Below, one piece after another: positions 11,845 through 22,975 of a DNA stretch of 64,000 nucleotides (positions are counted from its first letter, which is position 1; the number at the start of each line of letters is the position of its first letter). Position numbers and translations under genes: made by a program. Under the pieces are notes generated by a model that worked only from the letters and a program-made list of their open reading frames with translations, had not been told where the DNA came from and ran no database searches. Origin of the DNA: Trichobilharzia regenti (taxonomy: Eukaryota; Platyhelminthes; Trematoda; Strigeidida; Schistosomatidae); assembly GCA_944472135.2 (NCBI GenBank), contig OX235262.1, forward strand, positions 72,726,887-72,790,886, in the 5' to 3' direction.

Positions 11845-12260
11845 TATTATTATTCCTTTAGGTTTCGAGTGCAACACAGGGCTTTGCCAGTAGGTCTCCG
11901 TTTCATTTTATACTCTGCAGTCTTCTTTAGCTGGCTCCACGATTGAACACAAACTTTCATCCTCTTCTCACACCTTCTACCCCATATCACTCTTGGACCC
12001 ATTCTCACCTTGTCGTTTTCCATTCGGATTATACTCAAGTGACTGTTTAGTGTGTAGTATCATTCAACGGTTTTCTCGGTGTATGTTCAATCCACATACA
12101 CTTCCTTCTGAATATTTATTAATTAGACAATAGGTTCTTGGTTGGTTCGTTGTCTGTCAGAGTTCCTTGTCGCTAATTCTTCCCGACCAGCCGGCCATCT
12201 GATCTTCAGCATGGAGGGAAGGCAACTATTGATTAGGATTTCTTGAGTAGGCTGTTGAAA
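11845..12260 (-). mobile_element. RTE-like LINE (L2) 3' end
   Basis: The - strand encodes remnants such as SWSQLKKTAEYKMKRRPTGK followed by ALCCTRNLKE, then the L2 terminal nucleotides (gggctttgccag / aacctaaaggaataat type). A truncated 5' part is absent, as is usual for target-primed LINE copies. Confidence 0.6.
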
Positions 12261-12504
12261 ATACTTTCAAAGACTGGAGAGCCAAGTGTCTGAACTATCT
12301 AAAATCCCTGACTTGATATTCGTATTAAAAATCCTTATAATGAGTGCAATAGGCTAGTAAATTAGGAAATCCAATCTGCTATTAAAGAGGTAACATGAAC
12401 CTATGACTAGAAATAATTAATGATATAAGTCAGGATTCTTCACATTAACTGAAATGCGCAATTATACCTAATTTTGAAGTAGTTTGGTAGATGGTGACTA
12501 ACAC

Positions 12505-12690
12505 CAGAATCAAGGATGCTCACATCCTATTTAGGACTGGATGTACCTGCATTCTCCAGTGAATGATGATATTTGCGCTGAGATTTGAACCTATTAACCA
12601 TCGTTTTAAACGCCAAAGCGTTATCCACTTGAACACATGGACCCCGATAAAGCACCTTTCGTGCAACGGGGAGAAATCAAAATTAAAGTG
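12505..12690 (-). mobile_element. SINE-C (Sm-alpha-like), decayed
   Basis: The - strand carries the head (aacgctttggcgtttaaaac), a box B remnant (ggttcaaatctc) and the caggtacatccag block. The hammerhead core has lost its cytosines and stem II. Confidence 0.55.
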
Positions 12691-12707
12691 AAAATTATAT
12701 TTCATCT

Positions 12708-13145
12708 TCAGGTGTTGGTTTGTAGGGAATTGATTGGTTACAGGATTTCATCATGAGCTGACATTGGTTAGAGAACCATTGGAAAACCTAGGAGTACTGG
12801 ACAGCTGTTTCCTCCGTCCTAGTTTGGGACTCTTCATCAGTACCCACCCTCCAGGATTCGAACCCAGGACCTCCTGGTTACAAGACGAGCTCGTAGACCA
12901 CTAAGCCACTGGGACCCGATCCAATGGCCAGTCCATCAATTCCAACTTCTGCCAATTCACGACATAGCGTGACCCCTAGCCAATGTCTTCGGCGAGTATT
13001 TGTCCTCATACCTGACCTGCTGCACCCTACTGGTCACGACTTCTCACTATAACCCCAGGTAACTACCTACCTGAATAAGGTAAGTCGCTAGTGAGCATCT
13101 CATCGATATTCAAGTGTTGGTTTGTAGGGATTTGATTGGTTAGTT
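12708..13145 (-). mobile_element. SINE-B, full length with long extension
   Basis: It runs from the tail block (gtttgtagggaattgattgg) through the hammerhead-like part, the tRNA-like head (box B revcomp ggattcgaacccagg at about 12856) and an extension (ccaatgtcttcggcgagtat, ccccaggtaactacctacct). The terminal sequence caagtgttggtttgtaggga is seen again at its far end, as a direct repeat about 400 bp apart. Confidence 0.75.
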
Positions 13146-14374
13146 CCAGTATCACATTTCTTTCGCTCGATAGATAGCACAGTTTAACCAAGATGTAACA
13201 CCAGAACACAAGAGTACTAAATTTAGTTCCAAAATATTCTTTCTTCATACAGAATTTACATGTAAAGTAATAATCTAAAGTATATCATGTGCCAGAGGTT
13301 TGTTTGAGGAGAGAAACCATTCTGTAAGATTTTTCTTCGTTTCCTCCAAGCGTATGGTTGAAGGTTAAATCAAAATGTGCGCCAGTTCATGTAGTGATCA
13401 TTTGATATAAGTGCATGATTACAACAATAAGAAATGAAGAAACGTTTAGGCATTCTAATGGATGGATATTTTGGTAGCCTAGCGATTTCAGCAGGCCGTC
13501 GCCTTTGTTTTCGTCAAATTCGTATGGGTGAAATACGTCTACCCTATATAATAAAATCACAATTTGCATATATCTTCGGTATTGTGCTACTTTCGCCTTT
13601 CTTTGGTGTTTTCCATGTTGTTTGACAAGAATCATTAATTTCTTCTGTTAACTTATAAAATCCATCTCTCCTCGATTAGATATTCTTTCAGATGATATAC
13701 ATACTTATATCTGCATCTATATACTACTTATAAATCTTATCAGTAGAAAATGATACAAAGAACTGCTGACTTTTATACTCCATACCTCTCCATTTTAATT
13801 TCAACATCTTAATATACACTTTTGTAAAGTATATCACGGCTTGAATTATTCCTCAATAATGCTGAGTTATACAGTGTGTAAGTTTACAAAAGTATAATAA
13901 CACATGCGAACAACTTATTAAAGTTTTTTCTCTTAAATAGCAAAATACAACACGACAAATATGTCTGTCTATTCACTTTTCATTCCATGTGAAATTATAA
14001 TATAATGAAAAGAAGAAACACACACACGAACCGACTGATTAAATATATTTAGACGAAGAATATAAGCACCATTTTGCCAACTTGTCCATGAGTGTTATTA
14101 ATTAAAATTATTTTCCATCAAATTTTCCAAAATAATGATTCATTTTTACTTGATTAAAAGTTTTAATTATTTTGCAATAATGTTTGCTATCAGCCAATCA
14201 ATCAATCAATCACATATGCAGCTTTGTTGCTTGAATTCACTACCTTACAATGGATAATTACATTTGATTCTATTTTCGCTGCAATCTTGAAGCGTTTTTC
14301 TTTTGGATAAGTGTTACTCTCTCACATTTGGTTTAAGGCATTTGAATGAAGTTATATAATTGTGTGTGTTAAGA

Positions 14375-14800
14375 CCTTAGAATCTAGGGTATGCATTCTG
14401 TCCTATTAAGGACTTGTAATCCCCATTGAATGGCGGTATTCCCACTGAGGTGCGTCGGTGACACAGCGGTTAGGACGCTCGCCGACCACACACAAAGTCC
14501 GGGGTTCGATCCCCGGCCACAGACTCACTCCTTCACCTCGCTAAGCCAGAAATAAGACTGGTAAAGAGGAAAGGTTGGGCATGAGGCTAGAAACCCCATC
14601 CTGTAAACAAAACACTGGTACAGAAACTTCAAGCCACTAGCTTAAAGCCCTATGTTCCACTGGGGAACGTGAAGGGAAAAAAGAAGAAGATTCCCACTGA
14701 GACTCTAACTCTGCATCTATTATTTCATACGTCGAAGTGTTATCCACTCTGCCTCTAGACCACGAGAATCACCCCCTGTGCAAAGAGTATCAGTTATTAT
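14375..14800 (-). mobile_element. Old SINE-C interrupted by SINE-A1
   Basis: Fragments 14375-14449 (aatctagggtatgcattctg, cctattaaggac) and 14690-14800 (attcccactgagactct ... gtgttatccactctgcctct) together make one decayed SINE-C on the - strand. The younger SINE-A1 sits between them. Confidence 0.6.
14438..14701 (+). mobile_element. SINE-A1 with 12-bp target-site duplication
   Basis: The element body is 14450-14689, from gtgcgtcggtgacacagcgg to the L2-like end gccctatgttccactgggg plus an A-rich tail. It is flanked by direct repeats attcccactgag at 14438-14449 and 14690-14701. Intact box A and box B. This is the best-defined SINE-A1 insertion in the window. Confidence 0.9.
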
Positions 14801-15329
14801 TGTCAAAGTTAATTTGTATTTCCCCGTAATCAACATAATTTATCAATCAATCAATCATTTATCGAATCAACCGAGAATACACGCAGCAAAACAAAATATG
14901 GGGTATAAAATTGGCATTTGAACCTACAAACTCACTTTAAAAAAGCAAATTATGTTGATTATAGGATCCTGTGAAGGCAATTAAACAAAATAACTTTGTT
15001 TATGTAATGTGCCGCAATGATTGTGTGGTGGAATACATAAATATACAGCAATAGGAGAATAGAGTCAGTTCGATTCGGGGAGCATAAAAACTAACAAAAT
15101 TTAGATTAATCGACCTGAATAAGATAAGAAATTTAGAAAATTACTCGGCTATAACAACTGCATGCAGTTACACAAAACCATACGTCAGGATGGCGTAAGA
15201 TGACATTCATAAAATCTAATATCTAACAGAGTAAATGTGGGTGGGTGGGGAGACAATAATCTGAAGCTTTATTTATCCAATCAACTGGAAATACGTGCAG
15301 TCCATCGGATAATTCTGTTAGAATTCATG

Positions 15330-15550
15330 GGCCATTGGATCGGGTCCCAGTGGCTCAATGGTCTACGAGCTAGCTCGCCTTGTAACCAGAAGGTCTTGGG
15401 TTCAAATCCCGGTGGTGCGTACTGATGAAGAGTCCCAATCTAGGACAAAACAGCTGTCCAGTACTCCAAGGTTTTCCAATGGTTCTCTAATTGATGTCAG
15501 CTCATGATGAAATCTTGTAACCAACCAAATCCCTACAAAGTAACACTTAA
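15330..15550 (+). mobile_element. SINE-B, single + copy
   Basis: tRNA-like head gtcccagtggctcaatggtc, box B gggttcaaatccc, then a hammerhead-like fold. Stem I gtactg/cagtac is intact, but core C3 is A and the GAAA has become AAAA. Tail catgatgaaatcttgtaacc. Confidence 0.8.
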
Positions 15551-15834
15551 ATTCTGTTTCATTGTGTGATATATTCAATAAACAAATTGATACAGAATTA
15601 CATGCTTCCAAAGTGTCCAAGCTCTACACATATATGAATATTATGCTATAAAATGATAATTTTCAGGACGGACTGATGGATTGAGTTTCAGTGTAGAATT
15701 AATGATAATTATTATTTCAAGAGTTTATACACAATGATAAGTTTTTTGTTTTGGAAATTTTGCTCGAAATATTACCCAAGCAAAGAACTTATCATTGTAT
15801 TTTCTATGGTTTGGTTTGTAAGGGTTAGTTATGT

Positions 15835-16175
15835 TTTCACGAGTTGACCACGGATTGATATCAGTTAGAGAACCATTGAAAACCAGCAAGGAGTACTGGA
15901 CAGTTGTTTCTTCCATCCTAGTTCCGGAATCATCGGCGGTACGTACCCACCACCAGGGTTTGAACTCAGGACTTTCTGGTCACAAGGCAAGCTCGTATAC
16001 CATTCAACCTCTGGGACCCAATCCAATGGTATACGAGCTTGTCTTGTAACCGGAAGGTCCTCGGTTCGAACCCTGGTAGCGGGTGCGCGCTGCCAATGAT
16101 TCCGGAACCAGGATGGAGAAACAGCTGTCCAGTACTCCTTGCTGGTTTTCAATGGTCCTCTAACTGATATCATTG
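15835..16175. mobile_element. SINE-B inverted pair
   Basis: A - copy (15835-16020) and a + copy (about 16010-16175) meet head to head at gggacccaatccaatggtat. The core is degraded (catcggcggtacg). Confidence 0.75.
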
Positions 16176-16584
16176 TGTGTCCACTGTTAGAATGCAATGA
16201 TAACTAATTTGATCTATTCCACAATACATAAACTTTTCAATGACATTAATTCAACGTAGAAATTTGCACAAAAGTGCAGTAGTTCAAGATACCACACTTC
16301 ATAATGTAGAGAGAGAGATAAAAAAAGGAAAATGCAGAGGAACTTCAGTGACAGAAAATGTTCACTAGAAAGAATAAGTACACGAAGAGAAATGGGAATT
16401 TAATAGATCAAGGAGTTTATAAAGAATGGTTATATTCTCAATATTGGGAAAAAGCATTGATAAATAGGTCATACTTACTCAGTGGTTGTGTAATCATAAA
16501 AGTCTTACTGTTACATTTGACACTCCTTGCATCCCAAGTGAAACTTAAAGAGTCAAGATTTTGAAGTTTCAGTAGCATTGGTAT

Positions 16585-16800
16585 TATTTTTACGCGGCAG
16601 AGTTGCTAGCTTCAAACATCTAACCTTGCCTTTTTTACGGACCTACTGTCGTCTAGTAAACTAGGCGACGTTTAGAAATACGTCGATTTAGAGTCAAACA
16701 CCGCGACACGTGCATGATTAACAGGCATTGTAACGGTGAACCACTGATTCATGTTTTATTACTTGAAAAATGTCGGATAATACTTTATGGCAAGAGAAAA
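16585..16800 (-). mobile_element. SINE-A1, strongly decayed
   Basis: The reverse complement shows aggttagatgtttgaagctagcaac-type body blocks in the right order, with a poor head. Low confidence. Confidence 0.35.
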
Positions 16801-16839
16801 AATTGGAAGGAATAACACGATATAACAAGAATAAGGCTG

Positions 16840-17840
16840 TAATACATCATATATCTGACTGACTGGCTGCAAAGTAGGTCTTTGCACAGATATGCAGCGG
16901 TTCAAGTTACCACTCTCTCCCCATACAGCACACAAAGCAAAGGAAGAGAGTTTCAAAAGAGAGATAACAAATAGAAGTATGAGGCAAAAAGAGTAGTAAT
17001 ACGGAAGAATTATCATTGAATACGATAAATCACAAAGAGTGAATGCTTCTGCGCCAGCCCTCAGTGAGGAAAATTTTGAGGTTCATCACCAATTATCTCA
17101 AGCCTTCATTGGTTTTTACCATCCCGAGAACACCAACCAGTCTGGAAGTTTACACCTCCCGACGAAGCTGGCTGGCTTAAACTAATTGTTACGGATTTCA
17201 TTGACTGATGAAACCATGTTTTAGTTTGACCACTGCTAGTTGTCTCTTTTCCAACTTTATCCATCCTGTGTCAGTCAGCTGGCATTGCCCGTCAATCGAG
17301 GAAGGCAATGGCTAGACAGGCATGCGTCCATCTCAATCGACGGAACTTCACAACTTCATCGATTGATTTCCTCTTCAAACTACTTAGCACTCGATCGATG
17401 ACTTACCTTATTATTGCTCACATTGTTATACTACAAATGAATACGGGAAATGGAACGCAGACACCTATGATCAAAGGCAGCTAGCCTCGTTATGTCTTCC
17501 ACTTTCAATATCCACGTCTCACAGTCAGCCATAAAGGAGGACAGAGTGAACTGCTGAGCAGTACACACGCCGTTTGGCCAACAGCCAGCTGGATATCACT
17601 TCTACTAAGCCACAGATGGTGTAAGTTGGCTCACAAATGCCAAACGACCCTTTTGTATCCATGATGAGACTTCATCAGCGACTAACCAGCTGGCACTGGC
17701 TGATGCAACTACTCCCAAATAAGTGAAGTGGTCAACACGCCCCACCAACTACTTCACTCTTGCCTATCTTGAAGCTGGGAGTAATCCATTTAGTCCAGTT
17801 CTGTAGCCTCATCATCCTACATTTGACAAAGCGAGCGAAT
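16840..17840 (-). mobile_element. RTE-like LINE (L1) 3' region
   Basis: It starts (3' end of the element) with the tail tgcacagatatgcagcggtt and then aagttaccact. It continues through catcaccaattatctcaagc, acaccagtctggaagt-type blocks, gaaggcaatggctagacagg, gatcaaaggcagctagcc and cagtacacacgccgtttggc. It matches 56390-57360 block for block. Frames broken; about 1 kb retained. Confidence 0.65.
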
Positions 17841-17973
17841 CGCACGCCAAAATATACCGTATAGAGTAAATTTCTTTCTAAATTTTAAAATCTATTGTTT
17901 TAAATTTCATTTCGAAGGTATATGTATGCACAAATTACTAAATATTTTGTATATATACATCATTCTCTTTCAG

Positions 17974-18261
17974 TTAGCTTCATTAAAAGATCAATTAATA
18001 TTAGAAGCAAATAGACCTCACCAAATGACAGGCACTGGAAATAAACTACAAACAACCCTGCCAACAAATATAACATCATCAACAACTGCTCGACGTTCAC
18101 TAGAACGTAATAAACCTATTGGACAAAATGATTTAACACTGAAATCATCATTATCCAGCAGTGATGTACGTCGAATGATAGACAATGCGAATACAGAAAA
18201 TCGTATACCAGCATCAAGATATGCATCAGGTAATCGACCAACTAGACTACCAAGAAGATGA
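17974..18261 (+). CDS. CROCC: Rootletin-like protein, terminal coding exon
   Basis: Terminal exon, 288 nt: 95 residues plus TGA at 18259-18261. The acceptor is ctctttcag at 17965-17973, phase 0. It opens LASLKDQLILEANRPH, which continues the coiled coil of the exon ending at 1035. In vertebrate rootletin the matching stretch is STLK.QL followed by a short polar tail. Here the tail is about 80 residues, rich in Ser/Thr/Asn/Arg, and ends in RPTRLPRR. It contains SSLSSSDVRRMIDNANTEN, which I do not recognise. The tail is probably disordered. A 91-codon ORF on the opposite strand is a shadow. The combination of matching phase, matching residue order and a stop codon makes this the gene's 3' end. 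Confidence 0.75.
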   Translation, partial: LASLKDQLILEANRPHQMTGTGNKLQTTLPTNITSSTTARRSLERNKPIGQNDLTLKSSLSSSDVRRMIDNANTENRIPASRYASGNRPTRLPRR

Positions 18262-18348
18262 TGACGATGATGATGTTGATAGTTAAATGACATGACAAAA
18301 AACTGGGAAATTTATAAGACGCTTTATTTAGGTCAACAATTATTCTTC

Positions 18349-18387
<39 letters not shown>

Positions 18388-19197
18388 ATACAAACTGACT
18401 GCATCAATTAACTAGTTGACTATTCTAATTTTATTCCTTATATATACATATGTGTAAACTCTTTTTTTGAATATATATCGTATATACACGTATACACGTA
18501 TATGTGCTATGCTTGTCCATTTCGCCTACTGTTCAGTATCTCTTTCATTCGTCTAAGCTCTTTCTATAATATATCTGATCTCAAAAAGTAAAGGCAAGTA
18601 TGTCTTTCTAAAGAGAGGAATTAAAAATTAAACTTTAAGGTTTATACCTAATCAACTTATAATATTACCTAACTACCTACTTACTTATCAGTTCAATGAA
18701 TCAGTTAACAAGGTTGTTATTAGTATTACTGATAATACAAAAAATAGTAGTATATACTTTTTGAATTTCAGAAAATAGATTTGATTTTTTATCTTCTAAA
18801 ACCAAATAACCTAACAGAACAGTAGGCACTCTTTTGTTTAAATAATATAATAGTGAACGAATTTTGATGTATGAAATTTTATAAAAATAATGAGCTATTC
18901 ACCACCCGTACCCCTACCCCACCCTGAAAAATAAATACATGATAGCAATAAATAATATAAAATGAAAATATAATTTTTCCCTTGGATATAAATAATAAAA
19001 TTCATTAATTGAAATGAAGTAAAATAATGGTGCATATATTTCTAATTTTCATCCCATGGATAAATGTAATATGGTATTCACATGAGAAAGGAATATTAAG
19101 GTTTGACTAATACGCCTATATTAGTAGTAGTAGTAGTAGATGATATGGTATGATAAATTAAATTAAGACAATTTAGGGCTCCAAATGGAACATATCC

Positions 19198-19200
<3 letters not shown>
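18262..19200 (+). other. Probable 3' UTR / flank of the rootletin-like gene
   Basis: AT-rich sequence after the stop, with a (TA)n run at 18356-18384. No exon-like signal seen. Confidence 0.4.
18930..18952 (+). terminator. Candidate polyadenylation signals
   Basis: Two AATAAA hexamers at 18930-18935 and 18947-18952 are the first I find after the stop codon at 18261. In DNA this AT-rich the hexamer is weak evidence alone. Confidence 0.3.
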
Positions 19201-19228
<28 letters not shown>

Positions 19229-19472
19229 TGAAATTAGTGGTGAAAATTCGGATTTTGTTCCCTATATTGAATGTAGTAGCTTTCCAAAGTGATTTCAGAT
19301 TAATAGAGGTCTGTCTCGCTGTTTTAACTGAACTGAACTGACACATCGCCACATTGTTATATCTACACCTGTTAATTACTATAAGGGTAATGAACTCGAC
19401 TGGTACGCTAACACGTCTATTGGTCCGTGGTACCTTCCGATTCAGCGAGCCACGCAAATATCAAAAGACAAA
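19173..19472 (-). mobile_element. RTE-like LINE (L2) C-terminal fragment
   Basis: The - strand encodes SLWKATTFNIGNKIRIFTTN, typical of the region after the RT domain in this LINE family. It is interrupted by a (TA)n run at 19203-19228. Partial, frame-broken copy. Confidence 0.5.
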
Positions 19473-19879
19473 GGTTGGCCTGTGACTGGTAAGATATTGT
19501 ATTATATATTTTAGGGAACAACACATGATATTTATACATTTTCTTTACCATAATAAAGTCGGCTCAAAGGCCTGAGGATGGATTGTTGTTATTGGCTATA
19601 AATGTCTATTTTGATTGGTTGGTGATCCAAAAAAGACCAAGGTGAAACAAAAGACGATAAATTGATTTCATACACTAAATCACAATATGCGTGAGAAATG
19701 ATACATTAACACAGTAACTCCATTACCAGATCAATCACACGATTTGTGAGAAAGGATGATATACTATTTTATGCTGGGTCCTATCTGATCCTGGCTGGCT
19801 CTGACAATTTCATCCGTGACGCCTGTAGTTGAAGCAATAGTGGTTTAATATTTTCCCCCTTGTATTAAGCATAATGGTT

Positions 19880-20910
19880 TATTCAGATGAACTGTCGTCA
19901 AGATTTGACTGAATAGACCCAAAAATATTTGGGCGCCGAGTGAGAAGTAGACATTTGTAAAATCTCAGCAAGATTGAAATGAACAATTCCAACATTTCGT
20001 TTGGCAATCTGGTCCGAACCTCTTCAGGGGAATTAGTCGAAATTAACATGACAGAAGTTTATATTTAAAAGGAATACCTCTACTTTTTATAAACTTTGTC
20101 CAATCTGAGTCATGAAACAAGTATCAACAAGTATAACAAACAAAATTCTATGAGCTGTGATCAAAATTTGACCTCGGACTTACAAATATTGGTCTACGTT
20201 TATGAACACCTTAAACAGAGTGTGTATATGTGTGTGGGTAAACAGTTGTAGAACATTTCTTAACGTCTCCATAGGAAGATATAGACAGTCAGGAACTTTA
20301 ACCAACTATTATTAGTTAGTGATACATATCCATTATTTTTTATTAATCAGGATTTCCTATGCATCAGCTAACATTACACCTTCATGTCTGTTCAAACTGC
20401 TAGTATCTAGAATTTTATAATTAGACGTATTTTCAAAATTATGGTGTTTAGGATTAGAGTTTAGTTGAAGCCCCCTGTCGAACTTATTGCTTTGTCTTCT
20501 TTCTGAATATTGAGCTGCTTTATTCGAACTACTGGAGTTGTCAGGTGACTGGACAGCTACGAATTTAGGATATGCATTCTGTTGTACACAACGGAGATTG
20601 AAAACACGATGATTGTGCCAATTACATAGTTTCTTTGTTAATTTAATTCGATTGCAAAATAATTCAAATGAACTGTCGTCAAGATTTGACAGAATAGTTC
20701 TAAAATATTTGGGCGCCGAGTCTTGATACTTGTTTTATGACTCATGATTGGACAAAATTTTTAAAAATAAGAGATGTTCCTTTGATAATATAAACCTCTG
20801 TTAGGTTAGTTTCGATCAATTTCCCTGAAGAAGTTCAGAGTGGACTGCCGAACGAAACGTTGTAATTACTCATTTCAATCTCGCTGAGATTTTACGAATA
20901 TAGTTTTTTA
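19880..20910. mobile_element. Penelope-like terminal repeats with one segment inverted
   Basis: The 57-bp block starting gaactgtcgtcaagatttga occurs in direct orientation at 19886-19942 and 20672-20722. The adjoining roughly 195-bp block occurs at 19943-20140 and, inverted, at 20723-20905 (key shared pieces: aatctcagc.agattgaaat, cgtttggcaatctgg, catgaaacaagtatcaa). The 530 bp between carries no recognisable coding sequence. The block includes a CTGAAGA ... GAAAC motif like the hammerhead remnants reported in Penelope-like terminal repeats, but not a canonical fold. Confidence 0.55.
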
Positions 20911-21189
20911 CATAGTGGCTTATTGTTCAATCCATAGGAGACAAACCATTAGGACATGTAGAAAATGAAAGCGAATGATTCCGTGAAAAGACCTCATACG
21001 GAATTTGTTACCAAGTTGTCATATATATATATATATATTGAATAAAGAAAGAACGAACATATTTGTAGGATAATACCAGCTCGTTTTATTTCCTGGATTC
21101 TCTTCAACTGCGTACATCACAAATAAATCAATTATATGTTTCAAAATACCATCTTTTTATGATGATTTCAAGTGATGGATAGATAGTAT

Positions 21190-22055
21190 GAGCAACATAA
21201 TTTCAAAGATTATGTGAGTAGACCATTATTTATGGTTCGCAACAATATGGATCAAATATTCACGATGTTCAAAAACCTGAGTGAGACTCACATTCATATA
21301 GCATTTATAACAGACCATAAATTTAACAATCATTTCCACTTCTTAGATCTCAACATAAAAGGAAGAAATGACGGGACGGTTGAAAAACCCATCTACAGGA
21401 AAGAAACTTGAATTAGCCAATACTTGAACTATCACAGTTTCTCCACGATCGGCTACAAACGGAGGTTGGTGAAAACCTTCTTCAGCAGAGCAAGGGTATT
21501 GTGTTCATAAGATAAGATCGATGAGAAACTCGCAGTCATCGAAAAAGGATACCTTTGGAAGTTCATATCAAAATATGGGAAGGAAAAACTACTAAAACTG
21601 AAACTCGAAGTAATTGAAAAGAAACCAGTATTTATCTCTCTGGCCTACAAAGACGAAAAAGTATCCATAAGAATTAAAAATCCATTGATAAAAAAAATAT
21701 TTCCCGCCGCTGGACTCATTCCACTTTAAAACACAATACGCTCGTTAATCCAGCTAAAAGTAGATAAGTATCCTGCTCATGTCAACTCAAACTGAATTCA
21801 CTGGTTCATTTGCACTAGTGGCAGCAATTACATAGGAAGTACTAACAGGATAGCGTTTACTAGATTCTCCGAGCATATCTCTAGAAGTGTCCATTTGAAA
21901 GGCAGCAAAGTATTCTCAAGCGCAATCGCCAGACACAGTGGAAATTACTCAGGCTTTCAAAATAATCAATACACAAAGAAAAGCATGGTTGCTTTGGTTC
22001 GCAGAAGCCGTAGCCATAAAAACACTTCGACCCAACCTATGCATACAGAAAGATA
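21190..22055 (+). pseudogene. Penelope-like RT C-terminus and GIY-YIG endonuclease, broken
   Basis: A broken reading frame. The first part (21214-21411) ends HFLDLNIKGRNDGTVEKPIY, the end of an RT palm/thumb region of Penelope type. After a stop it continues SQYLNYHSFSTIGYKRRLVK, another family hallmark. Further stops follow at about 21508 and 21727. The endonuclease motif is TSGSNYIGSTNR at about 21814-21849, followed by FTRFSEHIS and IARHSGNY, giving the Y-[IY]G and R..EH signature. At least three in-frame stops show that it is dead. The RT catalytic motifs are not present in this copy. Confidence 0.72.
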
Positions 22056-22513
22056 GTGTGTCTAATCTCTCATTACCCTAGTAATCATAACTGTTTTGTT
22101 CGTGAGCTTTTGTGTTTCGTTCTGTTGTATAATATTCCACTCGATCTTGATTTTCACTCACTGAGTCGAACTCACTATTCAGGTTCCAAATCTGCTAAAT
22201 TAAATTACTTTATCTGTTTTATAATTTTACTTCACTATTCAACCTCCCCTCTCCTGAACTCACCATCATAATATGTATAAATTAGCCCTGTTGTTCTTAA
22301 TTGTATTTTGTCCCTATTTCATCCTTGTTTCCAATCGAAATCTGAACACCACCCTTTTGTTTCATTATTATTATACAAATAGTTACTCTTTTAACATTAA
22401 ATAATTGTCTACTCACATCATCTTTAAAATTATCTTGCTCATACTATCTATCCATAACTTGAAATCATTGTAAAAAGCATGTTCAAATGCTATTTTGAAA
22501 CATATAATTGATT

Positions 22514-22975
22514 TTCAAGTGTTGGTTTGTAGGGATTTGATTGGTTACAGGATTTCATCATGAGCTGACATCAGTTAGAGAACCACTGGAAAACCTAGGA
22601 GTACCGGACAGCTGTTTCGTCCTAGTTGATTTATTTACAGGATTTCATCATTAGCTGACATCAGTTAGAGAACCACTGGAAAACCTAGGAGTACCGGACA
22701 GTTGTTTCGTCCTAGTTTGGGACTCTTCAACAGTATGCACCCGTCGGGATTCGAGCCCATGACCTTCTGGTTACAAGGCGAACTCGTAGACCATTAAGCC
22801 ACTGGGACCCGATCCAATGGCCCATGAATCCCGGTGGGTGCGTACTGCTGAAGAGTCCCAAACTAGGACGAAACAGCTGTCCAGTACTCCCAGGTTTTCC
22901 AATGGTCCTCTAACCAATGTCAGCCCATGATGAAATCCTGTAAACCAATGAAATCCCTACGAACCAACATTTGAA
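22514..22975. mobile_element. SINE-B inverted pair inserted in a Penelope-like terminal repeat
   Basis: Composition: a - fragment 22514-22625, a second - copy 22634-22830 repeating its tail, then a + copy 22831-22975. The insertion splits the right repeat of the host element. The flanks ataattgattt (22503-22513) and ataaatgattt (about 22975-22985) look like a one-mismatch target duplication. The + copy keeps an intact hammerhead core. Confidence 0.8.
22842..22887 (+). ncRNA. Hammerhead ribozyme, canonical core, in SINE-B
   Basis: Stem I is GTACTG (22842-22847) with CAGTAC (22882-22887), 6/6 pairs. The core is CTGAAGA (22848-22854). Stem II is GTCC (22855-22858) with GGAC (22866-22869) and a 7-nt loop. 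GAAA follows at 22870-22873. Stem III is the palindrome ACAGCTGT (22873-22880), and the cleavable site is GUC with C17 at 22881. Every invariant core position is present. Stem III is very short, as in Sm-alpha ribozymes, so intramolecular activity may be weak. Confidence 0.72.

Larger units (their letters stand above)
1036..17973 (+). other. 16.9-kb last intron of the rootletin-like gene
   Basis: GT (gtaagt, 1036) to AG (tttcag, 17968-17973), phase 0. It is filled by SINEs, LINE ends and microsatellites listed separately. Between them, the following stretches show nothing I can name: 1630-2430, 2730-3720, 4085-5055, 5230-6090, 6310-6590, 7430-8230, 9115-9675 (the subsegment 9540-9675 is noticeably GC-rich), 10190-10420, 11320-11840, 13150-14370, 14800-15325 and 16180-16580. 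Short ORFs inside are not conserved-looking. Confidence 0.7.

Noticed and set aside
13387..13635. Overlapping ORFs of 82 (-) and 63 (+) codons
   Set aside because: They are on opposite strands over the same DNA, with no recognisable motif and no splice-phase support.
18018..18293. 91-codon ORF opposite the rootletin-like terminal exon
   Set aside because: Shadow of the + strand coding exon, which has matching splice phase and family similarity.
20821..20860. Hammerhead in the Penelope-like terminal repeat (CTGAAGAA ... GAAAC)
   Set aside because: There is an extra base between the core and stem II, and no pairing stem I around a cleavage site could be drawn. Kept only as a resemblance.
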